Part shown: piece by piece, positions 16,578 through 26,705 of the stretch
Layout of the letters: the number at the start of each line of letters is the position of its first letter
Position numbering within the stretch: position 1 is the stretch's first letter
Assembly (NCBI RefSeq): GCF_004349265.1
Contig: NZ_SMFL01000010.1
Location: 62,001 to 126,000 of the forward strand
Direction: 5' to 3'
DNA length: 64,000 nt
Source: Dyadobacter psychrotolerans
GTDB taxonomy: Bacteria; Bacteroidota; Bacteroidia; Cytophagales; Spirosomataceae
Position numbers and translations under genes: made by a program
Notes under the pieces: model-generated
What the model was told of the DNA's origin: nothing
Database searches by the model: none
What the model saw: only the letters and a program-made list of their open reading frames with translations

Positions 16578-16632
16578 ATTTGGTTTTCGGAAAATATTGT
16601 GTCATAGATGACAAGCTGCCCTGATAGAAAGA

Positions 16633-16706
16633 AGGCTCCTAAGGAGCCCGCCACCACTCTGGTTGTGACGGCTCTTCTATAAACAGGTGGCTTCTATGAA
16701 GCAGCA
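16633..16706 (-). repeat. Intergenic palindromic repeat, CCTGTTTATAGAA family, copy C (inverted)
   Basis: Read on the minus strand: GCTTCATAGAAGC palindrome, CACCTGTTTATAGAA, a spacer of about 30 bases, then CTCCTTAGGAG with GCCTTC. This is the same order of parts as copies A and B in the opposite orientation. It lies about 55 bases after the thymidine kinase stop codon. Confidence 0.65.
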
Positions 16707-16723
16707 ATCGCAACACAGAATTT

Positions 16724-16796
16724 GCCCCATCGGGGCATCCTGTTTATAGAAAAACATTAAAACAACATCCCAATTAACTCCATAGGAGTTTCCCTG
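16724..16796 (+). repeat. Intergenic palindromic repeat, CCTGTTTATAGAA family, copy B
   Basis: GCCCCATCGGGGC palindrome, ATCCTGTTTATAGAAAA, a spacer of about 25 bases, then AACTCCATAGGAGTTTCCCTGT. It matches copy A at 12724-12790 part by part while the spacer differs. It is head-to-head with copy C, filling the gap between tdk and uvrA; the two TATAAACAGG / CCTGTTTATA cores could pair with each other across about 60 bases. Confidence 0.75.
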
Positions 16797-16805
16797 TTAG
16801 CACCC

Positions 16806-19694
16806 TCACCCCTTCAACTCCTCTTTCAAAAAATGTCCGGTATAACTGCCTTTCACCTTTGAAACCTTTTCCGGGGTACCTTCTGCGATAATACGGCCGC
16901 CTAATGCCCCGCCTTCGGGTCCTACATCAATTACATGGTCAGCCACTTTAATTACATCCAGATTGTGCTCAATTGTCAAAACCGTATTTCCTTTCTCGAC
17001 GAGTTTGTTCAAAACATTGAGCAAATGGCGGATGTCCTGAAAATGAAGCCCGGTTGTAGGTTCATCCAGAATGTAAAGTGTCTTACCGGTATCTCTTTTC
17101 GACAATTCTTCCGAAAGTTTCACACGCTGTGCTTCTCCGCCGGAAAGCGTAGTAGCATGCTGCCCAAGCGTAATATAACCCAGGCCGACGTCGTTCAATG
17201 TCTGTACCTTTCTCAAAATACGGGGCTGATTTTCAAAGAATTCAAGTGCTGTTTCCACTGTCATATCCAAAATATCCGCCACCGATTTTCCTTTAAAACG
17301 AACTTCCAAAGTCTCACGGTTGAACCGTTTTCCTTTGCAGGTTTCGCAATTGACATGTACATCCGGCAGGAAATCCATCTCAATTTTTTTCATACCCGCT
17401 CCCTCACAATCCTCACATCTTCCGCCTTTCACATTAAATGAAAAACGACCAGGTTTGTAACCACGGATCTTCGCCTCGGGAAGCTCTGCAAATAGGATAC
17501 GGATGTCACTGAAAAGATTGGTATATGTAGCCGGATTTGAACGTGGTGTCCGTCCGATCGGAGACTGGTCCACCTCAATTACCTTATCAATATGTTCAAG
17601 TCCTTCAATGCTTTTGTAGGCAAGAGGTTCACGTCTTGATTTATAAATATACTGATTTAACAGCGGGAACAGCGTTTCATGAATCAGCGACGATTTCCCG
17701 CTTCCGCTCACACCGGTAACACAAACCATTGTCCCCAGCGGGAATGACAGATTTACATTTTTAAGATTGTGACCCGTGCAGCCTTTCAGCGAAATAACAT
17801 TTCCGTTTCCTTTCCTGCGTTTTTTGGGTACTGCAATACTTTCCCGTCCACTCAGATATTCTGCAGTCAGTGAGCCGTTTTTAATAAATTCTTCCGGCGT
17901 ACCCGCACCTACAACATTTCCGCCATGCCTTCCGGCTCCCGGCCCGATGTCCAGGATATAATCGGATGCAAGCATCATGTCTTTATCATGTTCAACCACC
18001 AAGACCGTATTGCCCAGATCACGCAGACTTTTCAGCGAATTAATCAAACGTACGTTGTCCCGTTGGTGTAATCCGATGCTTGGCTCATCCATGATATACA
18101 AAACGCCTGTCAGCTGTGTTCCAATCTGTGTAGCCAACCTGATCCTTTGTGCTTCACCGCCCGAAAGCGTTCTTAAAGCTCTGTTTAAAGTCAGATAATC
18201 CAATCCGACATCCAGCAGAAAACCAACCCTTTTACGGATTTCTTTCAAAACCTCATGACCGATCACACGCTGTCTTTCTTCAAGGCGGTCTTCCAGATTC
18301 ACCAGCCAGTCGGCCAGCACGCGGATATCGCTATTGGAAAGCTCGGCAATGTCCTTTCCGTCTACTTTAAAATGCAGGGATTCCTTTCTTAATCGTTTCC
18401 CGTTACATTCAGGACAGGTTTGAATAACCAGAAAATCTTTCAACCAATCCTGGATTTTATCGTTTCCGGTTTCCTGCTGGCGTTTCAAAAAGTTAATAAT
18501 CCCGTCAAACTTCGTTTCCCATTCTGTTCCCGGATATTTTTTTGAAGGAACAGGAACCGCATCTTCACTTCCAAAAAGAACCATTTTGATTGCTTCCTCC
18601 GGAAATTTATTCAAAGGCGTGGACATGTTTACCTTGAACGGTTTCAGCAATACTTCCAGCTGCTTGAAAATCCAGGCTTCCCTGTATTCTCCCATTGGCG
18701 CAATACCTCCCTTGCTAATGCTCAGGGATTTATCCGGCATGATGGATTCTTCCGTAATTTCCTCTACAACGCCCAAACCCTGGCAGGTCGGACACCAGCC
18801 ATAAGGTGAGTTAAACGAAAATGCATTCGGTGCAGGATCGTCATAACTGATACCCGATTCCGGATCCATCAGGTTTTGGGAGAAATAATAGGTTTCGCCT
18901 TTTTGGTCTAAAACCATAAGCGCACCTTTTCCTTGTTTAATAGCCGTAGCAACCGACTGGCTCAAACGATACCGTGACTGTGGATCATCTTCTTCCTTTT
19001 TAGGAACCACACGGTCGACGACTATTTCAATATCATGGACCTTGTAACGGTCCAGCTGCATTTTTGGAACGATATCCTGTACTTCCCCGTCCACACGCAC
19101 TTTGGTATAACCCATCCTTGCAATCTGGACAAAAAGCTCGCGGTAATGCCCTTTACGGCCTTTCACAGCAGGTGCAAGCAACACCGTTTTCTGTCCCAGA
19201 AACTGCGTCATCAGCTGATTGACAATCTGGTCCTGGGACTGTTTCACCATTTTCCTGCCCGTTACATACGAATAGGCCTCACCCGCTCTCGCATACAGCA
19301 AACGCAGGAAGTCATAAATTTCAGTTACCGTACCAACCGTAGATCGCGGGTTTCGTGAAGTCGTTTTTTGCTCGATGCTGATTACCGGAGAAAGGCCACT
19401 GATCTTATCAACATCGGGACGTTCCATTTCTCCAATAAAGCCTCGGGCATAAGCCGAAAAACTTTCCATGTAACGTCTTTGCCCTTCCGCATAAATCGTA
19501 TCGAAGGCAAGAGAAGATTTCCCGCTTCCGCTGATACCGGTTACAACAACCAGTTTGTTGCGGGGAATGCTGACGTCAATATTTTTTAAATTATGCTCTC
19601 TGGCTCCCTGCACTTCTATCAGATCCTGGCCTTCAAGTGTAACATCAATCGTTTGTTCCAATTCCATCCAATCCGTTTTTTTCCTCTTTTTCAC
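16806..19694 (-). CDS. uvrA: UvrABC system protein A (excinuclease ABC subunit A)
   Basis: Damage-recognition ATPase of nucleotide excision repair; its dimer loads UvrB on lesions. At 962 residues it has the full layout: first Walker A GISGSGKSS at 53-61, first zinc module (CPTC, later TCPECNGKR), signature LSGGEAQRIRLA, then the second ABC half with GVSGSGKSSL, the RTPRSNPATYT stretch, the second zinc finger (CEDC and CETC) and LSGGEAQRVKL, with the Walker B LYILDEPTTGLH. The frame opens at MKKRKKTDWMELEQ; a start at MELEQ (19667) is an equal alternative. The gene stands alone and shares a 288-base upstream region with the divergent susC gene. Confidence 0.97.
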   Translation of the reverse strand: MKKRKKTDWMELEQTIDVTLEGQDLIEVQGAREHNLKNIDVSIPRNKLVVVTGISGSGKSSLAFDTIYAEGQRRYMESFSAYARGFIGEMERPDVDKISGLSPVISIEQKTTSRNPRSTVGTVTEIYDFLRLLYARAGEAYSYVTGRKMVKQSQDQIVNQLMTQFLGQKTVLLAPAVKGRKGHYRELFVQIARMGYTKVRVDGEVQDIVPKMQLDRYKVHDIEIVVDRVVPKKEEDDPQSRYRLSQSVATAIKQGKGALMVLDQKGETYYFSQNLMDPESGISYDDPAPNAFSFNSPYGWCPTCQGLGVVEEITEESIMPDKSLSISKGGIAPMGEYREAWIFKQLEVLLKPFKVNMSTPLNKFPEEAIKMVLFGSEDAVPVPSKKYPGTEWETKFDGIINFLKRQQETGNDKIQDWLKDFLVIQTCPECNGKRLRKESLHFKVDGKDIAELSNSDIRVLADWLVNLEDRLEERQRVIGHEVLKEIRKRVGFLLDVGLDYLTLNRALRTLSGGEAQRIRLATQIGTQLTGVLYIMDEPSIGLHQRDNVRLINSLKSLRDLGNTVLVVEHDKDMMLASDYILDIGPGAGRHGGNVVGAGTPEEFIKNGSLTAEYLSGRESIAVPKKRRKGNGNVISLKGCTGHNLKNVNLSFPLGTMVCVTGVSGSGKSSLIHETLFPLLNQYIYKSRREPLAYKSIEGLEHIDKVIEVDQSPIGRTPRSNPATYTNLFSDIRILFAELPEAKIRGYKPGRFSFNVKGGRCEDCEGAGMKKIEMDFLPDVHVNCETCKGKRFNRETLEVRFKGKSVADILDMTVETALEFFENQPRILRKVQTLNDVGLGYITLGQHATTLSGGEAQRVKLSEELSKRDTGKTLYILDEPTTGLHFQDIRHLLNVLNKLVEKGNTVLTIEHNLDVIKVADHVIDVGPEGGALGGRIIAEGTPEKVSKVKGSYTGHFLKEELKG

Positions 19695-19925
19695 CCGAGG
19701 TTAATAGAATAACCACAAATGTAATCCTTGAGTTGCAAAAATCTGTGCCCAATATTTTGGTTAAAAACGTATAGTCCACTTAGCATGAAATCAAGATTAT
19801 GACGGTAAGTGCAAACGTTTGTTTAGTAGGATAATAATCAGAAACACTCATTTTGTAACCATTATTATATTTATATTTTTTCTTATTTTAATCCTTTATT
19901 AATTTCTATTTGTCACCGATTAATG

Positions 19926-19933
19926 TAATTTTG
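19926..19933 (+). promoter_or_regulatory. Possible Bacteroidota -7 promoter element for the first susC gene
   Basis: TAATTTTG matches the TAnnTTTG -7 consensus of the primary sigma factor of this phylum, 49 bases before the ATG at 19983. A TTTG at 19909-19912 is closer than the usual -33 spacing, so the assignment is weak. The rest of the 288-base uvrA-susC intergenic region is AT-rich without another recognisable element. Confidence 0.3.
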
Positions 19934-19982
19934 AAAGTATTTTGATAAAAACTTATACATTTTTAACACGAACAAATTTACT

Positions 19983-22900
19983 ATGAAAGAAAATCTACGA
20001 AGCCACTTATGGTTAATCATCCTCTTACTGACGACGCTATGCTGTACGGTCAGTTATGCGCAGGAAAAGAAAGTTACAGGTAAAGTTTCGTCTGCTATTG
20101 ACGGAACAGGAATCCCCGGAGTAAACGTCCAACTGAAAGGTACCAATGTCGGAACAGTAACCGACGCTGACGGACAGTATTCTATTGAAGCCAGCGGCGC
20201 AGACGCTACACTGGTCTTTTCTTCGATCGGTTATATTAAGCAGGAAATTACGGTTGGTACCAGATCGGTGATTGACACGAAGCTCTCCGACGACATTAAA
20301 AGTTTAACTGAAGTGGTAGTAACCGGCTACGCTTCTCAGCGCAAGCAGGATATAACCGGGGCTGTAACAGTAATTAATACAAAGGAGCTTACCGCAGTTC
20401 CTGCCGCCAGTGTTACGCAAATGCTTCAGGGACGTGCTGCCGGAGTTACAGTAGGTAACGACAACTCTCCGGGAGGTGGCACCATGGTACGTATCAGAGG
20501 ATTCGGATCTATTAATAATAACAGTCCGCTGTATGTAGTTGATGGTGTGCCAACACAGGGAACTCTAAATCAGATCAACCCAAATGATATCGAATCCATG
20601 CAGGTACTGAAGGATGCATCAGCTGCTTCAATTTACGGTGCCCGTGCTGCAAACGGTGTTGTGATTATTACAACTAAAAAAGGAAAACCGGGAGCGCCAA
20701 GTATGACATTTGACTTTTACACAGGTACTCAGCGCCCTGGTAAAATGCTGGATCTCTTAAATACAAAAGAACTGGGGCAATATTTGTACTTGTCTGACCT
20801 AGGTGCCGGCAAAAATCCGTCGGCTACTTCTCCATCAGCTCAGTATAAATTTGATGAAAATGGAAACCAGACTATTGCAGATTATATTTATCCCAATGTA
20901 TTTGGAACGCTTCCCAGTAATTATACCTACACCAATGACATCGCCGATCCTAAACTGGGGACTACCGCTTTTAACATAACAAAGGCAAATAAGGAAGGCA
21001 CTGATTGGCAGGATGTTATTTTTGATCCGGCTCCTATTACCAATTATCAGATAGGTGCAAGCGGAGGTTCTCAAAATGCGAAATATGCCATTTCTGCTAA
21101 CTACTTCAAACAAGATGGTATTCTGAAATACACGAATTACAAGCGTTACTCCATCCGTGCAAACACTGAATTTACCAAAGGAAAAGTAACAGTAGGAGAA
21201 AACCTGACCTTCTCTTATGACGAAAGACAGGGAATAACGAACAATGACGAAAGTAATCCAATCATGTTTGCCATTCGTGTCCACCCTATTATTCCGGTTT
21301 ATGACATCACCGGAGGTCCGAAAGAACTTGGAGGCGAGAATACATCTGCATACAATGGTTTTGCAGGAAGCCGGGGAAGTAATTTAGGAAATGCACCCAA
21401 CCCATTTGCACGGCTTTATCGTGAAAAAGATAATATTACCAAAGGGACACACGTCTTTGGGAACGCATATGCTCAGGTTGACATTTTGCCGGGACTTACC
21501 GGTCGAACCAGTTTCGGTCTTGAGTATAACCAGTCGAACCGTTCGGAATATTTTCACCGGGATATTGAAGCTGCTGAGGCAAGAAATGCGAACAGCCTGA
21601 ACGTAATTAATAACCTGGATCGCTCATTTACCTGGTTCAATACATTAAATTACACTAAAATATTCGCAGGATCTCACAACATCAACATTTTAGTAGGTAC
21701 CGAGGCTGTTAAGACTTATGAAGCAGCATTTCAGGCAAGCAGAAGCGGATTCGCCTTTGACGACCTTGACTACCGTTATCTGGATGCAGGTTCTGCGGCT
21801 GGTTTGGCAAATGCAGGTGCAGGAGCTATCAGGAGTGCCCTCTTTTCGCAATTCGGCAAAATCAACTACGGTTATAAAGACCTCTTACTAGCGGATTTCA
21901 CCCTGCGCCGTGATGGATCATCCCGTTTTTCAGAAGCCTATCGTTATGGTATCTTCCCGGCGTTTTCTGTAGGTATGCGTATGACTGAGTTGGGTTTTAT
22001 GAAACCAACACGCAAAGTTTTGGATGATTTGAAACTTCGTTTCGGCTGGGGTAAAACAGGGAATCAGCTGATTCCAAATGTTTATAACGCATATACACTA
22101 TATGCAGCTGATCCTCTTAACAATGGGTACGATATTAACGGTACCGGCTCATCCATTGTCGGCGGATTTGACCTTGTCCAATTCGGTAATGCAGCTGGAA
22201 AATGGGAAACCAATACTTCTACAAACATTGGTATCGACGCGGTTTTATTAAAGAGTAAACTTGAAGTCGTACTCGATTTTTACAACCGCAAAACTACAGA
22301 CATGCTTACGCAGATAGCGATGCCCCGTACCGCCGGTACAGGAACGATTCCTTATACCAATATCGGAGAAGTGTCCAACAAGGGTTTTGATATCGGAATC
22401 AACTACCGCGACAGAAGAGGTGACTTCTACTACACATTGGGTGTAAATTTTGGCCATTATAAAAACAACGTTGAAAAGCTGAACAATGACCCTAACTCAA
22501 CCATTTTTGGATTTGCAACCAGACTTCCTGCCATGTCAGCTACCAAGGCCGGATATCCAATCGCCAGCTACTACGGATACTTTGTTGATGGTGTAATAAA
22601 AGACCAGGCAGAAGCTGACGCCGCTCCGAAATTTGGTTCGTACACCCGTGAAGGTGTTTTCAAATTCAGAGATGTAAACGGAGACGGAATCATCACTGCT
22701 GCCGACAGAACTATTATCGGCAGCCCCCATCCGGACTTCAACTACGGTGTGAACCTGAACGTAGGATACAAGGCGTTTGACCTGACAGCATTTGGACAGG
22801 GTGTATATGGAAATGAGATATTCAACTACACCAGATACTGGACAGATTTCAACGTGTTTCAGGGTAACAGATCGAAGGACATGTTATATAACTCCTGGAA

Positions 22901-23243
22901 ACAATCCGGTGATAACGCCAAGCTTCCAAGACTTAACTCTGGTGATGCTACCAGTCAGCAGGTATCCTCTTACTTCCTGGAAGATGGCTCTTATTTCCGT
23001 ATCAAAAACATTCAGCTGACGTATACAATACCGCCGATGCTTTTGAAAAAAATCAAAATTGCTTCCGCACAGGTATACATACAAGGTCAAAACATGTTCA
23101 CATTCACCAAATACACAGGTCTTGATCCTGACATTAACCTGAGAAGATCGGGCAATAACAACGAGGACAAACACCTGGGTGTAGATGAAGGTGCTTATCC
23201 TGTTTCAAAATCCTACCTGGTCGGTCTGCGTTTTGGTTTCTAA
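19983..23243 (+). CDS. SusC/RagA family TonB-linked outer membrane receptor (pair 1)
   Basis: Outer-membrane pore that imports oligosaccharides or peptides with its SusD partner using TonB energy. The 1086-residue protein has a signal peptide (to about 27, ending VSYAQ), a carboxypeptidase-regulatory-like domain at about 30-110 (GTGIPGVNVQLKGTNVGT), a plug at about 115-235 with the SusC hallmarks SPLYVVDGVP and DASAASIYGARAANGVV, then a TonB-receptor barrel ending in YLVGLRFGF with the terminal aromatic. No STN domain is present. The SusD gene starts 31 bases downstream. No glycoside hydrolase or sulfatase is nearby on this strand, so the substrate cannot be inferred. The terminator at 25061 closes the operon. 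Confidence 0.96.
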   Translation: MKENLRSHLWLIILLLTTLCCTVSYAQEKKVTGKVSSAIDGTGIPGVNVQLKGTNVGTVTDADGQYSIEASGADATLVFSSIGYIKQEITVGTRSVIDTKLSDDIKSLTEVVVTGYASQRKQDITGAVTVINTKELTAVPAASVTQMLQGRAAGVTVGNDNSPGGGTMVRIRGFGSINNNSPLYVVDGVPTQGTLNQINPNDIESMQVLKDASAASIYGARAANGVVIITTKKGKPGAPSMTFDFYTGTQRPGKMLDLLNTKELGQYLYLSDLGAGKNPSATSPSAQYKFDENGNQTIADYIYPNVFGTLPSNYTYTNDIADPKLGTTAFNITKANKEGTDWQDVIFDPAPITNYQIGASGGSQNAKYAISANYFKQDGILKYTNYKRYSIRANTEFTKGKVTVGENLTFSYDERQGITNNDESNPIMFAIRVHPIIPVYDITGGPKELGGENTSAYNGFAGSRGSNLGNAPNPFARLYREKDNITKGTHVFGNAYAQVDILPGLTGRTSFGLEYNQSNRSEYFHRDIEAAEARNANSLNVINNLDRSFTWFNTLNYTKIFAGSHNINILVGTEAVKTYEAAFQASRSGFAFDDLDYRYLDAGSAAGLANAGAGAIRSALFSQFGKINYGYKDLLLADFTLRRDGSSRFSEAYRYGIFPAFSVGMRMTELGFMKPTRKVLDDLKLRFGWGKTGNQLIPNVYNAYTLYAADPLNNGYDINGTGSSIVGGFDLVQFGNAAGKWETNTSTNIGIDAVLLKSKLEVVLDFYNRKTTDMLTQIAMPRTAGTGTIPYTNIGEVSNKGFDIGINYRDRRGDFYYTLGVNFGHYKNNVEKLNNDPNSTIFGFATRLPAMSATKAGYPIASYYGYFVDGVIKDQAEADAAPKFGSYTREGVFKFRDVNGDGIITAADRTIIGSPHPDFNYGVNLNVGYKAFDLTAFGQGVYGNEIFNYTRYWTDFNVFQGNRSKDMLYNSWKQSGDNAKLPRLNSGDATSQQVSSYFLEDGSYFRIKNIQLTYTIPPMLLKKIKIASAQVYIQGQNMFTFTKYTGLDPDINLRRSGNNNEDKHLGVDEGAYPVSKSYLVGLRFGF

Positions 23244-23274
23244 TTTCTGACATTAACGAAATTCATAAAATACA

Positions 23275-25038
23275 ATGAAAAAAATAGCAATCATTCTCCT
23301 GCTGACCGGACTGAGCTTTTCATGCTCCGACAGTTTTTTCGATCTGAAACCGCAGGGACGGGCATCAGTGGAACAGTTAAGCAACAAAAATGGGGTGAAT
23401 GCCCTTTTGATAGGTGCCTATTCGCTTGTTGACGGAGTTGGATCAGGTAACACCGGTCGACAGTCTACAGTCTCAAATTATGTTTTTGGTGGAATTGCCA
23501 GCGATGATGCCGTAAAAGGAACGGATGCAGGTGACCAGCCTGAGCAGTCATTTATCGAGCAATACAACTGGCTTTCCGACAACACTTACTTTTTGGGTAA
23601 ATGGTGGCATCAGTATGATGGCGTTGCAAGATGTAACGAGGTAATTCAGATTGCGAATAGCGATTTGATTAAGGATATGACCAAAGAGGAAATCCTTCAG
23701 GTTACAGCAGAGGCACGTTTTCTGAGAGGATTCTTCCATTTTGAAGCAAAAAAAATGTGGAACAAAATCCCTTTCATTGACGAAGTTATTTACAAGTCGG
23801 CTGATCCAAATTCTACCAAAGTACCTAATACCGAAGATATTTGGCCTAAAATTGAAGCTGATTTTGATTTCGCTGCTAAAACTTTACCCGGAGTACAATC
23901 CCAAAAAGGAAGAGCTACACAATGGGCGGCGAAATCTTTCCTTGCCAAAACCTATTTGTTCCAGAAAAAATGGGCTCAAGCAAAAACTTTACTTACCGAT
24001 GTATTAACAAATTCAGGAAAAAAATTGGTTGCAAACTATCATGACAACTACCGTACTACCGGAAACAACAATACTGAATCAATCTTTGAAATTCAATTTT
24101 CGGTAAATGATGGGACAAACGGAAATAATGGAAATGCCGGTGATAACTTAAACTGGCCGTACTCAGCCGGAGCTCCCGGACGAGGTTGCTGTGGATTTTA
24201 TCAGGCTTCTCATAATCTGGTGAATGCATTTAAAACTGAAAATGGTTTACCAATGATCGGTAGTGCCGCGGACGGAACAGCGGATACCTACAATAAGGTT
24301 GATTTACCAAGCGATCAGGGTATAAATGCAACCACAGCATTTACTTTGGATAAAACTATCCCTGTAGATCCCCGCCTTGACTGGACCGTAGGACGCAGAG
24401 GTGTCAACTTCCTCGATTGGGGCCAGATGCCCGGTTCTTCATGGATTCGTGACCAGGCTTATGCAGGACCTTTCACAGGTAAAAAATGGATGTATTATGT
24501 AGGTGAAGAAAATAGTACGACCCATTCAACCAGCAGACGTAACGTAAATAACAACTTCCGTATGATCAAACTTTCTCACATAATACTATGGCTAGCGGAA
24601 TGTGAAACAGAGCTTGGAAATCTTGCAGCTGCAGAAAGCTTGGTAAACCAAATCCGAAACCGTGCAAAAACAGGTTCAGTACAGGACGCAACAGTTAAAT
24701 ATGTGGTGGAACCGTATCCGGCAGGTACTTTTGCGGGCAAAGGAGCCGACTATGCAAGAAACGCTGTCCGAATGGAACAACGACTTGAGTTTGCCATGGA
24801 AGGTCATCGTTTCTTCGACCTGGTTCGCTGGGGAATTGCCGCAAAAGTGCTGAATAAATACGCCGCCGAAGAATCGGTGCCAGGAAAAGAGCCTTCCGGA
24901 CGTACGTTCAGCAAAAGAGGATACATGGTTGGAAAAACATTTACTGAAAAAAATAACTACTATCCACTGCCTCAGGATGAAATTCTGAATAGCCAGTTAG
25001 ATGGCAAACCAACGCTGACACAAAACCCCGGATATTAA
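23275..25038 (+). CDS. SusD/RagB family nutrient-binding outer membrane lipoprotein (pair 1)
   Basis: Surface lipoprotein that acts as the lid and substrate-binding partner of the SusC pore just upstream (31 bases). It has 587 residues with signal peptide MKKIAIILLLTGLSFSC and lipobox cysteine at residue 17. The FFDLKPQGRAS start of the mature part, the helical TPR region with EARFLRGFFHFEAKKMW, and the C-terminal RNAVRMEQRLEFAMEGHRFFDLVRWG block are all diagnostic of the family. TPR-helix bundle proteins of this sort bind glycans or peptides; aromatic residues are abundant but the ligand cannot be deduced. A canonical terminator follows 23 bases after the stop. Confidence 0.96.
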   Translation: MKKIAIILLLTGLSFSCSDSFFDLKPQGRASVEQLSNKNGVNALLIGAYSLVDGVGSGNTGRQSTVSNYVFGGIASDDAVKGTDAGDQPEQSFIEQYNWLSDNTYFLGKWWHQYDGVARCNEVIQIANSDLIKDMTKEEILQVTAEARFLRGFFHFEAKKMWNKIPFIDEVIYKSADPNSTKVPNTEDIWPKIEADFDFAAKTLPGVQSQKGRATQWAAKSFLAKTYLFQKKWAQAKTLLTDVLTNSGKKLVANYHDNYRTTGNNNTESIFEIQFSVNDGTNGNNGNAGDNLNWPYSAGAPGRGCCGFYQASHNLVNAFKTENGLPMIGSAADGTADTYNKVDLPSDQGINATTAFTLDKTIPVDPRLDWTVGRRGVNFLDWGQMPGSSWIRDQAYAGPFTGKKWMYYVGEENSTTHSTSRRNVNNNFRMIKLSHIILWLAECETELGNLAAAESLVNQIRNRAKTGSVQDATVKYVVEPYPAGTFAGKGADYARNAVRMEQRLEFAMEGHRFFDLVRWGIAAKVLNKYAAEESVPGKEPSGRTFSKRGYMVGKTFTEKNNYYPLPQDEILNSQLDGKPTLTQNPGY

Positions 25039-25060
25039 CTAAAAACCAAACATAACGCAG

Positions 25061-25096
25061 AACGCCGGTCGAATATCTGACCGGCGTTTCTGTTTT
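25061..25096 (+). terminator. Rho-independent terminator after SusCD pair 1
   Basis: Perfect 10-bp stem AACGCCGGTC / GACCGGCGTT (25061-25070 with 25079-25088), 8-base loop, then TCTGTTTT. It lies between the convergent susD and amidohydrolase genes. Confidence 0.9.
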
Positions 25097-25114
25097 AATA
25101 TAATCTTGGGAAAA

Positions 25115-26572
25115 TTACTTTCTGTAATCCAATGCCGGTTTCCTGTTCCCCACCATCGCTTCGTATTTGAAGTTTTGTCCTCTTGCTTTAAGCCAGTCGG
25201 CTTGTGCAGTTTTGATCAAAGCAGGATCTTTGAAAAGATCAATAGCCGTAAGCGCTAACGTTTTGGCGGCAACCATCATTCCTTTTGGGCCGATGGTCAT
25301 TCCGCCTGCGGCAACTGCCTGCCAGCTATGTGCAGGCGTACCCGGCACCCAGGTAGCCGCAGCAAGACCAACCGTTGGTACTGCCCAGCTTACATCACCA
25401 ACGTCTGTTGAGCCACCCATGCTTTCCGGATCTGTTGAAAACGGAGCAACTTTTTCGGCCATTGAATAAAGCGGGCTCATTTTACCGGGGACAACCAGTG
25501 ATGGAATCAATTTTTCAGCAAAAGCAATTTCTTCCGGACTGTATTTTAATCCACCCACAACGTCAAGATTTTTATGCATTGCTCTGGCCAGCGATTCTAT
25601 TGGCAAGAGATCATAAGCGCCGCCGGTAACTTCCAGTTCCACTTTTGTTCCTGTTCCCATCGCTGCGCCCTCAGCAGCCTTCACCATTCTGCTCCATACA
25701 TCACGCACCACTTCACGGTTTGGATGGCGGGCATAATAATAAACTTCTGCAAAAGCAGGAACAACATTTGGTGCTTCTCCACCCCTGGTAATTACATAGT
25801 GAATTCTTGTTTCCTGAGGTACGTGCTCACGCATCATGTTCACCATGTTGTTCATAGCTTCAACGCCGTCAAGCGCAGAACGTCCGCGTTCAGGAGCACC
25901 GGCAGCATGTGCTGCGATACCTGTAAACCGGAATTTACCTGAAATATTGGCAAGGGAACTGGACGGATTTGCACCGTTACGGTCGGCTGGATGCCAGTGA
26001 AGAACAATATCTGAATCTTTGAAAACGCCTTCGCGAACCATATAAACTTTTCCTGAACCGCCTTCTTCCGCAGGACAGCCCATGAGTTTGATCGTTCCCG
26101 TTTTCCCTCCTTTTTTAAGCCAGTCCTTTACAGCAATGGCAGCAGCAGATGAGCCGGTACCAAACAAATGATGCCCGCAGGCATGTCCTGCTTTTTGCCC
26201 TTCGATAACCTTGCGGTCGGCTACAGCCTCCTGCGCCATACCTGGAAGTGCATCAAACTCAGCAAGAATACTGATCACTGGTTTGCCGCTTCCGTATGTC
26301 GCCACAAAAGCAGTAGGGATTCCTGCAACGCCTTTTTCAACTGCAAAACCTTCCCTTTTTAATTCTTCCTGAAGAATTTCAGAACTTTTGTATTCCTGAT
26401 AACCCACCTCTGCCAGATCCCATATTTTTTTTGAAATCTCTGCATAATGATCCTTTTTCGCTTCCAATCCCCCGATGACTTCCTTCTGTTCCTTATTAAA
26501 TGTAGTTTGCGCTTCAAGGGTAAAGACACTCAAACACATTAGTATTGAAACGCCTAATTTATTTCTTTTCAT
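25115..26572 (-). CDS. Secreted M20-family amidohydrolase, AbgB-like
   Basis: Metal-dependent amide hydrolase of the M20/M40 fold, closest in appearance to the p-aminobenzoyl-glutamate hydrolase subunit AbgB. I start at ATG 26572 (MKRNKLGVSILMCLSVFTLEAQ, signal peptide), giving 485 residues; 30 upstream codons look like non-coding hydrophobic sequence. Metal-site motifs are visible: HACGHHLFGTGS, the catalytic Glu-Glu in CPAEEGGSGK, and a dimerisation lid domain with FTGIAAHAAGAPERGRSALDG. It lies 133 bases after the second SusD gene on the same strand, so it may be the degradative enzyme of that uptake system. Exact substrate (acyl-amino acid, dipeptide or pABA-glutamate) is unknown. Confidence 0.88.
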   Translation of the reverse strand: MKRNKLGVSILMCLSVFTLEAQTTFNKEQKEVIGGLEAKKDHYAEISKKIWDLAEVGYQEYKSSEILQEELKREGFAVEKGVAGIPTAFVATYGSGKPVISILAEFDALPGMAQEAVADRKVIEGQKAGHACGHHLFGTGSSAAAIAVKDWLKKGGKTGTIKLMGCPAEEGGSGKVYMVREGVFKDSDIVLHWHPADRNGANPSSSLANISGKFRFTGIAAHAAGAPERGRSALDGVEAMNNMVNMMREHVPQETRIHYVITRGGEAPNVVPAFAEVYYYARHPNREVVRDVWSRMVKAAEGAAMGTGTKVELEVTGGAYDLLPIESLARAMHKNLDVVGGLKYSPEEIAFAEKLIPSLVVPGKMSPLYSMAEKVAPFSTDPESMGGSTDVGDVSWAVPTVGLAAATWVPGTPAHSWQAVAAGGMTIGPKGMMVAAKTLALTAIDLFKDPALIKTAQADWLKARGQNFKYEAMVGNRKPALDYRK

Positions 26573-26705
26573 AAAAATAACTTTTATCATCAATGTGGCA
26601 TTGACGAAATTAAACATTGTGATACAAAAGAAAAACATGACGATAGTTTTATCCATCTTCATGCTCCCCTTTATCGCGCATTAATTGAACTCCGTTTATT
26701 GATTT

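Noticed and set aside
20835..21284. A 149-codon reading frame opposite the first susC gene
   Set aside because: It is entirely antisense to a clear SusC protein and contains no recognisable domain.
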